DNA of 64,000 bases from contig JAWQUS010000030.1 of assembly GCA_036365455.1 (NCBI GenBank), forward strand, positions 9,734,001-9,798,000, written 5' to 3'. Positions 33,340-45,666 of this stretch are shown here, piece after piece; positions within the stretch are counted from its first letter, which is position 1, and the number at the start of each line of letters is the position of its first letter. The DNA comes from Macrosoma leucophasiata (taxonomy: Eukaryota; Arthropoda; Insecta; Lepidoptera; Hedylidae). Position numbers and translations under genes: made by a program. Under the pieces are notes generated by a model that saw only the letters and a program-made list of their open reading frames with translations, was not told the origin of the DNA and ran no database searches.

Positions 33340-33650
33340 ATTCACTTAGCAGAGTTCCAAATGCAGGCACTACTGAGAAGAACTCCGCTACCCAACAACT
33401 ATATTTTCTTGGCACAAAGCCTGACTGAAGCAAAGAACTGACGGCCGTTGGGGCAGAAAGACGAAGCGTAGGCAGGACCCCTTCGAGATGGACTGACGAC
33501 GGTGAAGATTGCGGGCGCTGGATGAAGACGGCCCAGGTGGCCGACCGCCTAACTCTTAAGTTCGTTGTTCGTTCTTTGTGGCAATTTGGGGGAGGCCTTT
33601 GTCAAACAGTGGACGTCTTTTGGCTGAAACAATGATGATGATGATGATAT
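33340..33650 (+). mobile_element. RTE-type fragment with (GAT)n tail
   Basis: Contains the GATGGACTGACGACGGTGAA, GCGCTGGATGAAGACGGC and CAAACAGTGGACGTCTTTTG blocks followed by AATGATGATGATGATGAT, the usual end of Lepidopteran RTE elements. A short piece with CCGACCGCCTAACTCT (33540-33580), matching the 26821 MITE ends, interrupts it. Confidence 0.6.
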
Positions 33651-34228
33651 TTTTACGAGTAGGTATACCTAACAACGTAACTACTTAATTTCTTCGAATA
33701 TGAATTTTATAATTAGTTTTTCAATAATGTCTTAATTATGTAAGAACTTTAACGTCTACAAATTTGTAGAATTTGAATATGAAATGTATATTTTAAATTA
33801 TCTAAGAAGTACCTACCTTAAAAGGAGGATTGTAACCAGCAATCGAGGCCTCAATGTCCTTGTCTGATAAAACACTCAAATAAAATGCTTGTTTTTAATA
33901 AACTTAAATAATTTTAAAATCAATGAATTTTCGTTAAATTTTCAGTCAAAGAAAGGTCAACTTTAATTAAACAAAACTTTTTGATTTCTAAATAAGTAAA
34001 ATTATATTTTAAATATTCCGGGAACTACCCTATCGCAACCTTTGTTCAGAAAATACGCCTCTAGCACAATCTCACCAAAGCAACAAAGGAATCGGAATGT
34101 ACCTAAAATATTTAATTAGTGATGTTTAAACATTTCGAAACAATTAAAGGAAATACAGGTGTACCGTAGATTGATCAAATAACGGTAGTAAATTTACTTT
34201 CAGCTGACCGGGGGGGCGACCATTAGTT
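33651..34228. other. Intergenic, nothing recognised
   Basis: AT-rich, no coding or repeat features recognised. Confidence 0.5.
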
Positions 34229-34495
34229 ATAAATCTTCACACCAAGTTCCTTACGGGGTAGGCATCTCTGCCTATCACACTCTCGTGTGGAGCGCCAGAT
34301 AACCCGGTCCTGACACACCTTCTGTGCTTCTGTTCGTACATGCACGTCGATTCCTAAGACTCTTGACCCACCCTCAGACATTATTCGACCTGTTTGATTG
34401 AGGTAGGTCAGTCTTGGTCTTCCTGGGCCTCTGCAACCATCCAAATTCGCTTTGGTTATCTTTTTAGTCATTCGCACATTCGACATTTCTACTCG
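34229..34495 (-). pseudogene. RTE-like reverse transcriptase C-terminus
   Basis: The - strand encodes MSNVRMTKKITKANLDGCRG, PGRPRLTYLNQTGR and SRVLGIDVHV, paralogous to the frame at 63740-63900 (DGCRGPGRPRLTY). It continues through a tail with GTAGGCATCTCTGCCTATCA. A diverged copy with frameshifts. Confidence 0.75.
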
Positions 34496-34499
34496 GACT

Positions 34500-35108
34500 C
34501 GGACTTCATGCTCTTAAAAAATAATACAAAAAATGCAAAGTAATAAAAAGCAAAAGCCATACCAAATGTTTGAAGATTAAAAAAAAACTCATTTATGTTT
34601 TTAATTCATGTTTTGCGGTGTCTTTTTAATATAATTTATTTTTTAGTTAGTATTTTTCAATGGATCGATACCACGTATCAAAGGTAGTTGATGGTACAAA
34701 TGTTCATAGGCAACGGTAACCACTACCCAACTGATGCCTGTCTATGTGTCTGTCACCTTATTAACGTAAAATAAAAAACACAAAATTAATAAAAACACAT
34801 AAAGCACTCAAAATAAAGTTTTAATCGGTACAGTACTGTAGCGTATTACGCCATTCACGATCGGACACTTGTTTTTTTACGCCCTATATTCACAAGTAAA
34901 TGTTTTCTATACGTATTCGGACATGTGTGGTAAACCTATACGTGGTGCACCATTTTACTAGTGTTCAGGCTAAAATTCGAATATTCGTTTTCCCAAACAT
35001 ATTGGGTTACGTGCGTTTTCTGTACAGTAAGTCCTAAATATGGAGTGTAAAGATAAATTAGTGCGGTCTCTGTACCTATTATAAAAATGTCCATCAAAAC
35101 ACGAAATA
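34500..35108. other. Intergenic, nothing recognised
   Basis: AT-rich, short frames only, no supported feature. Confidence 0.45.
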
Positions 35109-36385
35109 ATAGGTTGGGGAAAAAGTCTTTTCGCATTATAGTATGTATGAACTTGTAATAAAATCTCTTTGGCTGTAGTATTTGTATCTGGCTGGTTTTG
35201 GTATCATTGAAAGCTAAAATTAAACAAGAACATAATTCCAAATTCAAATTAGGCAAATGTGTAATTTTCATTTGTTTTTCGTACTGTCAAGATAAGTGAA
35301 TCTAATGAAGAAATTCGATACATTTTAAAATTTTACTACAAAAAAGGTAAAAATGCAACGCAAGCCGCGAAAAAAATTTGCGATGTTTATGGACCTAGTG
35401 CAGTGTCTGTGAGAGTAGCACAAATTTGGTTTAAGTGTTTTCAATCCAGAAATTTTGATGTCAAAGATGCACCTCGCTCTGGTCACCCTATTACGGATAA
35501 AATGGATGCCATTTTTGAAAAAGTGGAGCAAGATCAGTAGTTACGACGTAGCTGAAGAACTGAGAATTGATCACAAAACAGTTTTGGCGCATTTGAAAAA
35601 AGCTGGGTACAAAAAAAAGCTCGATATTTGGGTACCTCACGAGCTCACTAAAAGAAACCTAATGAACCGTGTACTCATTTGCGATTCTTTATTACGACGT
35701 AATGAAACCGAATCATTTTTGAAGAAGCTGATAACTGGTGATGAAAAGTGGATCACGTACGACAAGAACGTGCGAAAAAGGTCGTGGTCAAAGGCCGGTC
35801 AGGCTTCACAGACTGTGGCGAAACCCGGGTTAACTCGCAATAAGGTGATGTTGTGTGTGTGGTGGGATTGGAAGGGCATTATTCATTATGAGCTATTCCC
35901 ACCAGGCAGGACTATCGATTCTGAACCCTACTGCGAACAACTGATGAGATTAAAGCAAGAAGTTGAGAGAAAGCGGCCGGAATTGATCAACAGAAGGGGT
36001 GTGGTGTTTCATCATGATAACGCTAGACCTCACACATCTATAGCCACTCAGCAAAAATTAAGAGAGTTTGGCTGGGAGGTGTTAATGCATCCGCCGTATA
36101 GTCCTAACCTTGCACCTTCAGATTTTCACCTGTTTCGGTCTCTTCAGAATTCTTTATGCAATGTTAGGTTAACATCACGAGAGGACTGCCAAATCTACTT
36201 GTCGCGGTATTTTGATGAGAAGTCCCAAATTTTTTATAGCAATGGGATCATGTCCCTACCTACAAGATGGCAAAAGGTTATCGAACAAAATGGTACATAC
36301 ATACTTTAGTTAAATTTAAATAAACTATATTAAAAAATGTTTCGAATTATCTTAAAAATGCGAAGAAACATTTTCCCCAACCTAA
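35109..36385 (+). mobile_element. mariner element (cecropia-like), copy 2
   Basis: About 1277 bp with ends ATAGGTTGGGGAAAAAGTCT and TTCCCCAACCTAA, next to TA dinucleotides at 35107-35108 and 36386-36387. Opposite orientation to, and close in sequence to, copy 1, 5 kb away. Confidence 0.9.
35292..36309 (+). pseudogene. mariner transposase, nearly full length but broken (copy 2)
   Basis: The relic frame starts at 35292, where copy 1 has ATG and this copy has ATA. A 7-bp deletion near 35533 puts a stop after KVEQDQ, so the first 80 codons are in a different frame from the rest. From SSYDVAEELR onward the frame is open to the stop at 36307-36309 (NGTYIL). The catalytic triad can be read: Asp in TGDEKW, Asp in HHDNARPH and, 34 residues later, Asp in LAPSDFH. 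A YSPNLAP substitution replaces the common YSPDLAP but is not the catalytic position. Confidence 0.9.
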
Positions 36386-36389
36386 TATA

Positions 36390-36820
36390 AGGCTAGTCCT
36401 GTGATAGCGTATGATACATTTTATAACTCTACACGTTTTTTCACAGTAGTACCTGCATAATTTTATTGGTTAGATTTATAATTTTTTTTATTTATTGTTT
36501 GAAATCCCGCAAATATATGGGGTACTGCATTAACTACTTAAGTAAAGGCCTCCGCGCATTTGGTGGCCAACTAATTTTACCAAGATTATGAAAGTGCGCG
36601 TACTGCGCGTATTGGCCGCGCGACCAACAAAAACATCGCATCCCAACATGCGGCTGCCCTGATGCGCGGCGAAACTTATCTTTACACTCCATAGTCCCAG
36701 TTTACATCAGACATAGATTGCCAGTGTATTAATAAGTGATAAACATACTTTGCAAAACTTTTTTTGTTCCTTAGGTATATCTCCTCAGAAGCGGCATGGG
36801 TATTACTATATCTACCACCA
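36390..36820. other. Intergenic, nothing recognised
   Basis: No gene. A GC-richer patch (36590-36670, 'gcgcgtactgcgcgtattgg') has no recognisable role. Confidence 0.45.
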
Positions 36821-36825
36821 AATGC

Positions 36826-36977
36826 TTACCCCCTTATTCATAAACGTATTTTAGCTAAAGTGTTGCTAATCTCTCCTTTGTCTTTTTCTATCCTGCACAT
36901 TTGACAATGCAACTGACAAAGACAAAGCATTCTATAGCTAAAACGTATCTAATGTACGTTTATGAATAAGGGGGTAA
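36826..36977. mobile_element. 152-bp MITE with perfect 23-bp inverted repeats
   Basis: TTACCCCCTTATTCATAAAC(GTA) and its exact reverse complement bound a core with a second inverted pair, TTTAGCTAAAG and TATAGCTAAAAC. It sits at the broken 5' end of a family A SINE-like copy. Confidence 0.88.
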
Positions 36978-37212
36978 GTGTTTAGCAGTATCGTGTTCCG
37001 GTTAAATGGTAATGAATGGCCCCGTAATACGTGAAGCTACTTACGGCCCTGTAATTTCCGGCACAGAGGCATAACACCTTAGGCCTCAGGAGTGGTAACG
37101 CATCTGCATTTTGACCTCGGTCCTTGTGTGTGTGTGTATAGGCTGCAGTCATCACTTAACATCAATGTGAACTGCATGCTTGTTTGCCACTTCCGTAACG
37201 TAAAAAAAAAGC
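36978..37212 (+). mobile_element. SINE-like family A copy, 5' part lost
   Basis: GTTTAGCAGTATCGTGTTCC through CTTGTTTGCCACTTCCGTAACGT and an A-tail. The 5' half is replaced by the adjoining MITE. Confidence 0.72.
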
Positions 37213-38110
37213 TAAGTATTATACTGGTGTGTAGGTACCTACTAGAAGAGTGTACACAAAAGAAGATTAAGGGATTCATCTCTTTGAAATGCCACGAGAG
37301 CGATACGTATCGGTAAACATTTAAAGCTTATTGGAAAGAATTTACATAATCTTATTTGAGTCCGAGATTTGTTTATGATGTTGGTTTAGGAAACATTTTA
37401 TGCTTATTAGTAAATTAATGTACAAAAATTACACTACAAAGGCGGCCAAGTGCAAGTCGGACTGGCCCATGACTAGTTCCGAAGAAGCAAGTAATATTTG
37501 ACCGAATGATCAATGCGCCTCGAAAAATTTGTATTGCATTCTAAATTCATAAGTCAGCCACTATTAATAGCTTAGCAAGTTAGTTATCTTCTAGTCTGTA
37601 AAAATTGTACTAACAGCAAAAAATACCTAACACAAGCAGAGCTCGTCCGCCGCACCCTTCGTCCTAACGCCCACGATCCCAGTCTTGCCAAAAACATAAT
37701 CACCGTGGCTTGATTATAAAAAAATAAGTTTAATCACGTAGCCAATTGATAATTCTGTTGATGATCCTAATTTCTCTTTAAAAAATTGTCTCGACAAGAT
37801 AATAACAAAAATTTGTAAGACCGTAGTTTTTCTGAAACTGTAGTAACGCTTCATGACGGTATAAAATATATCCTACCAATACTAGGTACAGTAGGTAATC
37901 TAAGTGACTACACCAGTAAATCGTGTACCCATTTACGTCCCATGCAAAACATATTCGTGGTGTGCTACAGTTCCAGTGAAGGAACTCGAAGGCGTAGGCA
38001 CCGCATTGCCCTAATTTATCAGTTACTGAAAGGTATTGTTCAGCGCTATTGTATTCCAGCGGATTACCACAGTACATTAGTACCGCTTCGTAATTGTGTA
38101 TTCGTATATA
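37213..38110. other. Intergenic with a diverged family A relic
   Basis: 37960-38070 resembles family A ('gttccagtgaaggaactcga', 'gcgtaggcaccgcattgccc', 'tgttcagcgctattgtattcc'). No coding exon was recognised in the rest. Confidence 0.4.
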
Positions 38111-38116
38111 TCTATA

Positions 38117-38375
38117 TATCTATCTATATATATAAAAATCAATTGCTGTTCGTTAGTTTCGCTAAAACTTGAGAATGGCTGGACCGATTTGGCTAATTTT
38201 GGATTTGAATGATTTAAAGTCCAGGGAAGGTTTAAAAGATAAGAAAATATGAAGATATTGTGAAGGAAATAGTAAAAACATTAATTTCATTTTCCCATAC
38301 AAATAGTCCGTATCTATCAAACCTTTGACACATTATTTCATTCTAAGGCAATACGAAATTTGCCGAGTCAGCTAG
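38117..38375 (+). mobile_element. Helitron-like family H3, first of two abutting copies
   Basis: TATATAAAAATCAATTGCTG, then GGCTGGACCGATTTGGCTAA, CAAACCTTTGACACATTATT and the end TGCCGAGTCAGCTAG|T. The next H3 copy starts immediately after. Confidence 0.72.
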
Positions 38376-38968
38376 TATATATATAAAAATCAATTGCTGT
38401 TCGTTCGTCTCGCTAAGACTCGAGAACGGCTGGACCGATTTGTCTAATTTTGGTTTTGAATGATTTTTGAAAGTCCAGGGATTGTATAGAACAGTGATTC
38501 CCATAGTGGTCTATATCGACCCCTGGGGGTCTATGACAAGATGAAAGGGGTCTGCGTCAGCGTAGAAAAAATTTGGGGGTCCATGAAATGAAAATGGAGG
38601 TCCACGATAATGGTTCTCAACACATACACTGATAGTACCAATTTACTTACATCATACCAATAATTCCCAAAGTGGTCCATGGGAGACTCGATGGGGGTCT
38701 ACGTAGGCGTGAATAAAAATTGGAAATATGGGAATGTGATATAAATGTAGCAAGGACGGGGGTCCACAGAAACCAGAAAAAATTGTAAAGGGTCTACAAG
38801 AAAAAATGGTTTGGGAACCTCTGGTATAGAAGGTAAGGAAATATGAAGAAATTGAAGGGAAATTGTAAAAAACACAATTTCATTTTCCCATACAAATAGT
38901 CCGTATCTATCAAACCTTTGACACATTATTTCATTGTGAGGCAATACGAAGTTTGCCGGGTCAGCTAG
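38376..38968 (+). mobile_element. Helitron-like family H3, second copy, carrying a hAT-like MITE
   Basis: Starts TATATATATAAAAATCAATT at the exact end of the previous copy and ends TTTGCCGGGTCAGCTAG|T. It is interrupted at 38492-38823 by a hAT-like MITE; the sequences on either side rejoin cleanly (GTCCAGGGATTGTATAGAA then GGTAAGGAAATATGAAG). Confidence 0.78.
38492..38823. mobile_element. 332-bp hAT-like MITE with 8-bp target duplication
   Basis: The ends CAGTGATTCCCATAGTGG and, on the other strand, CAGAGGTTCCCAAACC are hAT-type inverted repeats. GTATAGAA is duplicated at 38484-38491 and 38824-38831. The interior has several GGGGGTCCA/GGGGGTCTA repeats. No transposase. Confidence 0.92.
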
Positions 38969-38969
38969 T

Positions 38970-39258
38970 AGAAGATAAAGTCGTCGGGTCGTGACGACCC
39001 CATCGCCCACTAGAATACCTCCGCTGACGTAGTCAATCAACCGATCAGTAGCGATCAAAGCATTACTAACTAATGCGGTAGTTAATTTAATGCAATAACG
39101 CGGGGTGGGCTTCAGCGCCCACCGATAAAACTAGGCAGTGCATGCAAAGCGTGGCGAATTTGACATAACTCCTTCATCATAATGGCATCAAATGATGCAT
39201 TTTTGGTGTAGTTTTTGTCCAGCAATGAACGTCTTTCGGCTTAAATGATGACGATGAT
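38970..39258 (+). mobile_element. Repeat with AACGTCTTTCGGC...GATGATGATA tail
   Basis: Shares GACGACCCCATCGCCCACTAG and the 3' block TTTTTGTCCAGCAATGAACG/TCTTTCGGCTTAAATGATGAC with 55770-55930 and 62140-62420. The GAT-rich tail suggests an RTE-mobilised SINE or a truncated RTE element. Confidence 0.5.
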
Positions 39259-41640
39259 ACATAGAAGATATTTTATATGTAGATTCTATATATACCTACC
39301 TATAAAACAAACATCTGCATTGAGATCACATAAAAAGGGTACCCTCTCTTTCTTCCGTATTTATCAGTTCATCACCCTATTTATTCATGCACCCCGCGTT
39401 CGACAACCAATGACCCCAACCATCCCATACCTAGTAGATAAAAAAAAATAAAAATGTCAGTTCAGCATTTCTGTTTTATTATTGAAGGTAATCTAAAGGC
39501 TCTAAGTACGATATCATCGTACCCACTTGAGCGTTGACTAAAAAACATTTTAAATAAGCTAAAGTGACAACCACAAGGGAAATCAAGAAGAAATTGTATC
39601 TTTTACCGCAGATACTAACATTTTACACTACGTCATTGAAAAAATTAAATGAAATGAAATGAAAAGTACTTTATTCTTTGGCTTACACATCAATAACAAA
39701 ATAAATAAATAAAATAATAAAGATGTATACTCATTAACTAGGACTACATAGTTAAGTAGTAGCTATGCAGATATGCTCCATGAATGAAGCCAAAAAAATG
39801 GAACCTGCATATTTTTCACGATTTAGTCTATCTGCACATTCACATGCTTTTTACCCGACTGCGGAACGCGGCGGCGGGTAATGTTCATTGTGTTCATCAG
39901 TCAATTCATGTATGTACAGTATCCAAAGGAAGGAGATCTCTTTCGCATCTTACCTATCTGACGTTTGTCGACCATTTTGACAAGTTTTGACCAATACCGG
40001 ACTACAGATAAGCATCCGTACTCCGGTATTGGTATGAACTTGATAGAGCGTGGGGAGTGTGCAGTAAAGATAACGTTTTACGAAGTCGAAATCAGAAATT
40101 AGCCGATTATCACTTTTTTTTTTTAATGGCATCGCTATTACGCATATTGCCAGTGTCAAGTAAAATGATATTTCGTATTCGCAAGCAGCGTAAATGTAAG
40201 AATCAGTAGGTCAATTATAAGTCAGTCAGTCAGAGTCACAGTCAGTAATTCGAGTAAAGCGATGGCTACTTTACCAGACCATTTCAAATTAAGTTTTGGA
40301 GGCAAACTGAAAAGCCGTGTTTTCGCACTGTTATTCTATTTCACTATACACGGGCACTGTACTTTGACTATATCAAACAAAATACCACCAACTTTATTTA
40401 ATACAACTCAAAAATACACTAAGAAAATGAAATAAAATAAGAGCACCATACGCCTCTTTCAAGGTTCCCGCCAAAACTCCGATTGTCACTTTCATAGGCC
40501 CGATGTGCAATATTTCTTTTTTTTTTTAATTTCTCCTGTATTTTTGCAATCAGCCTCATTTGGGCATTTAGCTGATGGTTAAACATTTCAGTATAGACAT
40601 GAATGGTATACGCCCAGTGGCGCATCGATATACAAAGTAGAATTTTCAAGGAAGATCTTTTTTACGATGAGAGAAGGTCCTGGGGACCTCTCCTTTTTAA
40701 GCGTTTAAAGGAGCGAATGGGCTTCATCAATCAGTAAGCATGTTCGTTGGAATGTTTCTCCATGCGACGAGAGTACGACTTTAATATATTAAGAATTTCC
40801 TCTTTCACTGTTGGTATCTTCAGGTCTCGGTGTAATTGAGAGTTGGAAACAAGCCATGGAGCGTCAGTTATCATGCGGAGAACTTTTGATTGGTATTTCT
40901 TGAAGAGCACTGTATGCTTGTTACTTTGCAGCGCTCTAGAACCCTGATTTCTTTTTACCGACGTTTATAAACTTCTGTCGTTCGGTCGCTTTCCAGCGAG
41001 AAATTCCGAAAATATAATTTCTACAATGGAAATTAACTGCTGCAGTCATTAAAAGCATTAATAAATAAATATACAGACAAGGCCGTGCCTAAGTAGATAT
41101 TTGTTATAGGTAGCTACATAAAATACGTACATCCTCATTTTATATCTCCATTTACTTATTTACTCTCAATTCAAAAAGTCATAAATCTGAGTGAGAACCT
41201 GCAAATATATCCAATTTTCGTGTGAAATTGTTCGTTAAATACGGCGTGAATGAAGAATAGTTAGGTAATAAGCAAAGTGTTTTCGCTCGCAGTATAAAAA
41301 TATTGTCCTTTACCCACAGTAATGTGAAAAAACGTCAGGAAACATTGTTTATGTCCACAAATACCTACCTAATGTCTATTATTTTTTTATGTAAGACCTC
41401 GGCGTAAAACACAAGCGTTCAATCGTCACTGCCGTCCTCATAGTGTTTGTCAAATTTAATATATTGTATAACATTTTTACAACTTCTCTATTAAATTTCG
41501 AATAAGAATAACATCAAATGCATCAATCGCATCAATCCCATTTATCACATATCACATATATTTCATAACTCGAAAGTTGTAAGACGGCAAAAAATAGAAG
41601 TCATAAAAGCAAGTACGAGTACTTGCCTAAAAAATCATTA
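39259..41640. other. Intergenic, no gene recognised
   Basis: Contains an 'aaatgaaatgaaatgaaaagt' tract (39650-39670), possibly the 3' repeat of a non-LTR element, and a segment at 40540-40960 of mixed repeat character. No splice-bounded coding sequence was found. Confidence 0.4.
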
Positions 41641-41643
41641 CTC

Positions 41644-41930
41644 TTTTTTTATGTAATAGAAGTGGTAAACAAGCATGCAGTTCACATTGATGTTAAGTGA
41701 TGACTGCAGCCTATAGACACCCACACAAAGGTCAAGGTCAAAATGCAGATGCGTTACCACTCCTGTGTTATGCCTCTGTGCCGGAAATTACAAGGCCGTA
41801 CATTACCACCTGACCGGAACACGATAGTGCTGAACACTACCATTTAGTGGCAAATATACGATTACCTAATGGTAATGCGGTGGTGCCTACGCTCGCGAGC
41901 TCCGTCACTGAAGCTCTACCACCAGCAACT
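41644..41930 (-). mobile_element. SINE-like family A copy
   Basis: GAAGTGGTAAACAAGCATGC through GCTCTACCACCAGCAA in reverse orientation. A short internal deletion removes the 'gaggcctaagg' block. Confidence 0.75.
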
Positions 41931-43265
<1,335 letters not shown>

Positions 43266-43575
43266 ATACGCTTATTATTCTATTGCCGCAACACGGCAAA
43301 GCAGATTCAATCCAGTCGTCTGGTCATAATTCAGTGCCCATTATTACAGATTATGTGCAACGCGGAAATGCCCTTATCACCCATAGATATCAATAGCCCA
43401 GTACAGTTATAAACAGTAATGTAACTATATACAAAACGTTCGGAACGGCACACTCACACAAACATGCGCATCTACAAGGCCTCTAAGCGGTTCTCGCAGT
43501 GCTACAGTAGCGAGTGTCGCGTCGAGACGAGCGGTCACGTTGCGATTTATTTTTGTTTCCACGAGTGTTTTAAAG

Positions 43576-43632
43576 ATGCCACGAGCGTATTGCGTGGTAT
43601 ACGACTGTTTGAACTCTGCATCAACAAAGTTG
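43576..43632 (+). CDS. Possible first coding exon of a THAP-like zinc-finger gene
   Basis: ATG followed by 19 codons, MPRAYCVVYDCLNSASTKL, ending at a phase-0 donor GTAGGT. Met-Pro, then C-x4-C in a CVVYDC setting followed by Asn, is the usual start of the C2CH THAP DNA-binding domain. The upstream 100 bp is relatively GC-rich, as a 5' UTR might be. No second exon was found before the cytochrome c gene, so this may be an isolated relic or chance. Confidence 0.25.
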
Positions 43633-45179
43633 GTAGGTATGAGAATCGGTTGTAGTCTTTTTTTATATCCCTTAATGGTAAGGATGATTCTCACCAATTT
43701 TTTTTTCGATTTTTTGAATAGTTCATTTGTTTGTACTAACTAAGGCGATACGAAGTTCTTCGGGGCAGCTATTTATTATCCTGCTTACCCGAGTGGGTGA
43801 GGGGAAGACAAACTCGCCCGGTCTCGACAACTCGTTGCAGTATTGCACAGATTATATCAATAGATAATACAAGTTATATCAATATTAAACTGTTTTCCGT
43901 AGTTAAAACTATAATAATAATAATAAGATCAAGGTTGGATCGTGGGTCTGATACAGAAGGCGGTACTCCTCGGCGCGGCACGTACAGTGAGGAGGTTCCT
44001 GTCTCTGTGACCCTAACCACCGACACAGCTTGGGCCCTGTTTTCGCTGCCGGCGGCGCATTAGTTTTTAATTTCTTATATAAGTATATTTGTTTTTTATA
44101 ACTAGGTACCTATGTATGTAAAAATATTAAATAAGAACAAGAATAAATGAGTGAATAGTAATAGTAATCGTCTTTTGCTGGAATTAGCCAACACCATAAG
44201 ATTATTTATATAGACTACTCATATTATTATTTGTAAACTGTTGTACCGCGGTGTGCTGCAATTTTATATAGGCCGTTTTGAGTAATTTCACTATTCGCAA
44301 CATTTTGAATCGTTATATCTTAACAACTTTTAAGTACTTATTGACTATATGTTTCCGAGACAAATAGTATTTATTTGTCCAATACTATTACAGGGTAACC
44401 AATCCAATACGGTCAGTAAATGCTAAAATAATAACACCATTATTTAAAAAATATAGTGATATCCCTATTGCTTCAGTGGAGTGTAGCTAAATATTTTACA
44501 AAATGGGCTTAGTTTCCATACTGTTTGTTCTATTTACTGTGTCAATAGTTCGGCTGTGATAATGACGAGTTCTGAAGCCATTTTTAATAAAATTTTAATA
44601 AACCTTCGCATAATTTTAGATATTATTATCATTAGGATTAAAATTTTACTTGGATACTCGTATCTTGAATTTGCTGATTGCTTACAATCACCACATCAAC
44701 ATAGTTGCAACAAAAGTTAAAATACACTAGTATAAATCGATTGTAATACAAACATTATCGAATCAAACCGTACACGTCACCGTCACTACACTATTCTTAT
44801 TCGTTCGCTCGATTCGTGGCTGTCACAAAACGAACGAACAACACTATTCATGACATTCATGTGCTTCGTTTCGTTCGTTCGTTTTTTTTTAGTCGTGTGA
44901 TTTCTACGTTCGTGGGGAGTTGTGTTCATTACTTTTTAGTAAAATTTTACTTGGATAGCGTTCAAAATTATATTAAGTGTCAGAAAATCAAAAACAGTGA
45001 GTATTCTAAACCGTACGTTCGTTTATATAAAGTGATGAAAATACAATTAGCGTTTCAATATTTCCGCCCTTTCGTACTATAACCTAAAAAAGTAATTGTC
45101 AAATTTTCTGAATTAAAATTCATTTTACGTGAATAAAATATTACTTACTATAAATTGAATATATTTTACGAGTACTTAC

Positions 45180-45311
45180 AACTGAATCTAAGCTATTTTC
45201 TATTGCACATTGTTTCACATGCTTACGTAATGCTGTCATTACGACACTGCCTTGAAATTCCCAAGTGACATTGCTCATTGATCCTGACCCATTTCTGCAA
45301 TCTATATCCAT
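45180..45311 (-). CDS. Candidate first coding exon of an unknown gene
   Basis: ATG on the - strand at 45311, 44 codons (includes SNVTWEFQGSVVM and ALRKHVKQCAIENSLDSV), then a strong donor GTAAGTAC. The amphipathic, low-repeat composition looks coding, but I do not recognise the family and found no downstream exon on this strand. It overlaps the likely 5' UTR intron of cytochrome c on the other strand. Confidence 0.25.
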
Positions 45312-45666
45312 GTTATCTAAATTTACTACAAATTGAACAAGGCAATTTAGCAAGTATCAACAAATTTCATTGATTCGAACTTCCTGTGACCCATCTTTGC
45401 AATATTTCTCATTAGTTTTTGCAAATTTTGTTGTTATGTAATATATTGTTAACACAACATTATACTTGGAAAATTACCAATTATTCTTAATCTTTGAAGT
45501 AAAGCATAACGTCGTAGTTATTTGAACTATTTCTGAACTCTTTTCCTCATAAAATGTTGCATATAGTGTGTCTTGACCCCTAAAGATGACCCACTGACCT
45601 AGTTGTCTATACTGGTCTGTAGTAAACCATATTTATCAGATATTTGTTGAATATTTCAGCTGTAAA

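Noticed and set aside
35455..36309. Intact 284-aa transposase from the ATG at 35455
   Set aside because: The first 28 or so codons from that ATG are out of frame with the transposase N-terminus. The true start is mutated to ATA at 35292 and a 7-bp deletion separates the two frames.
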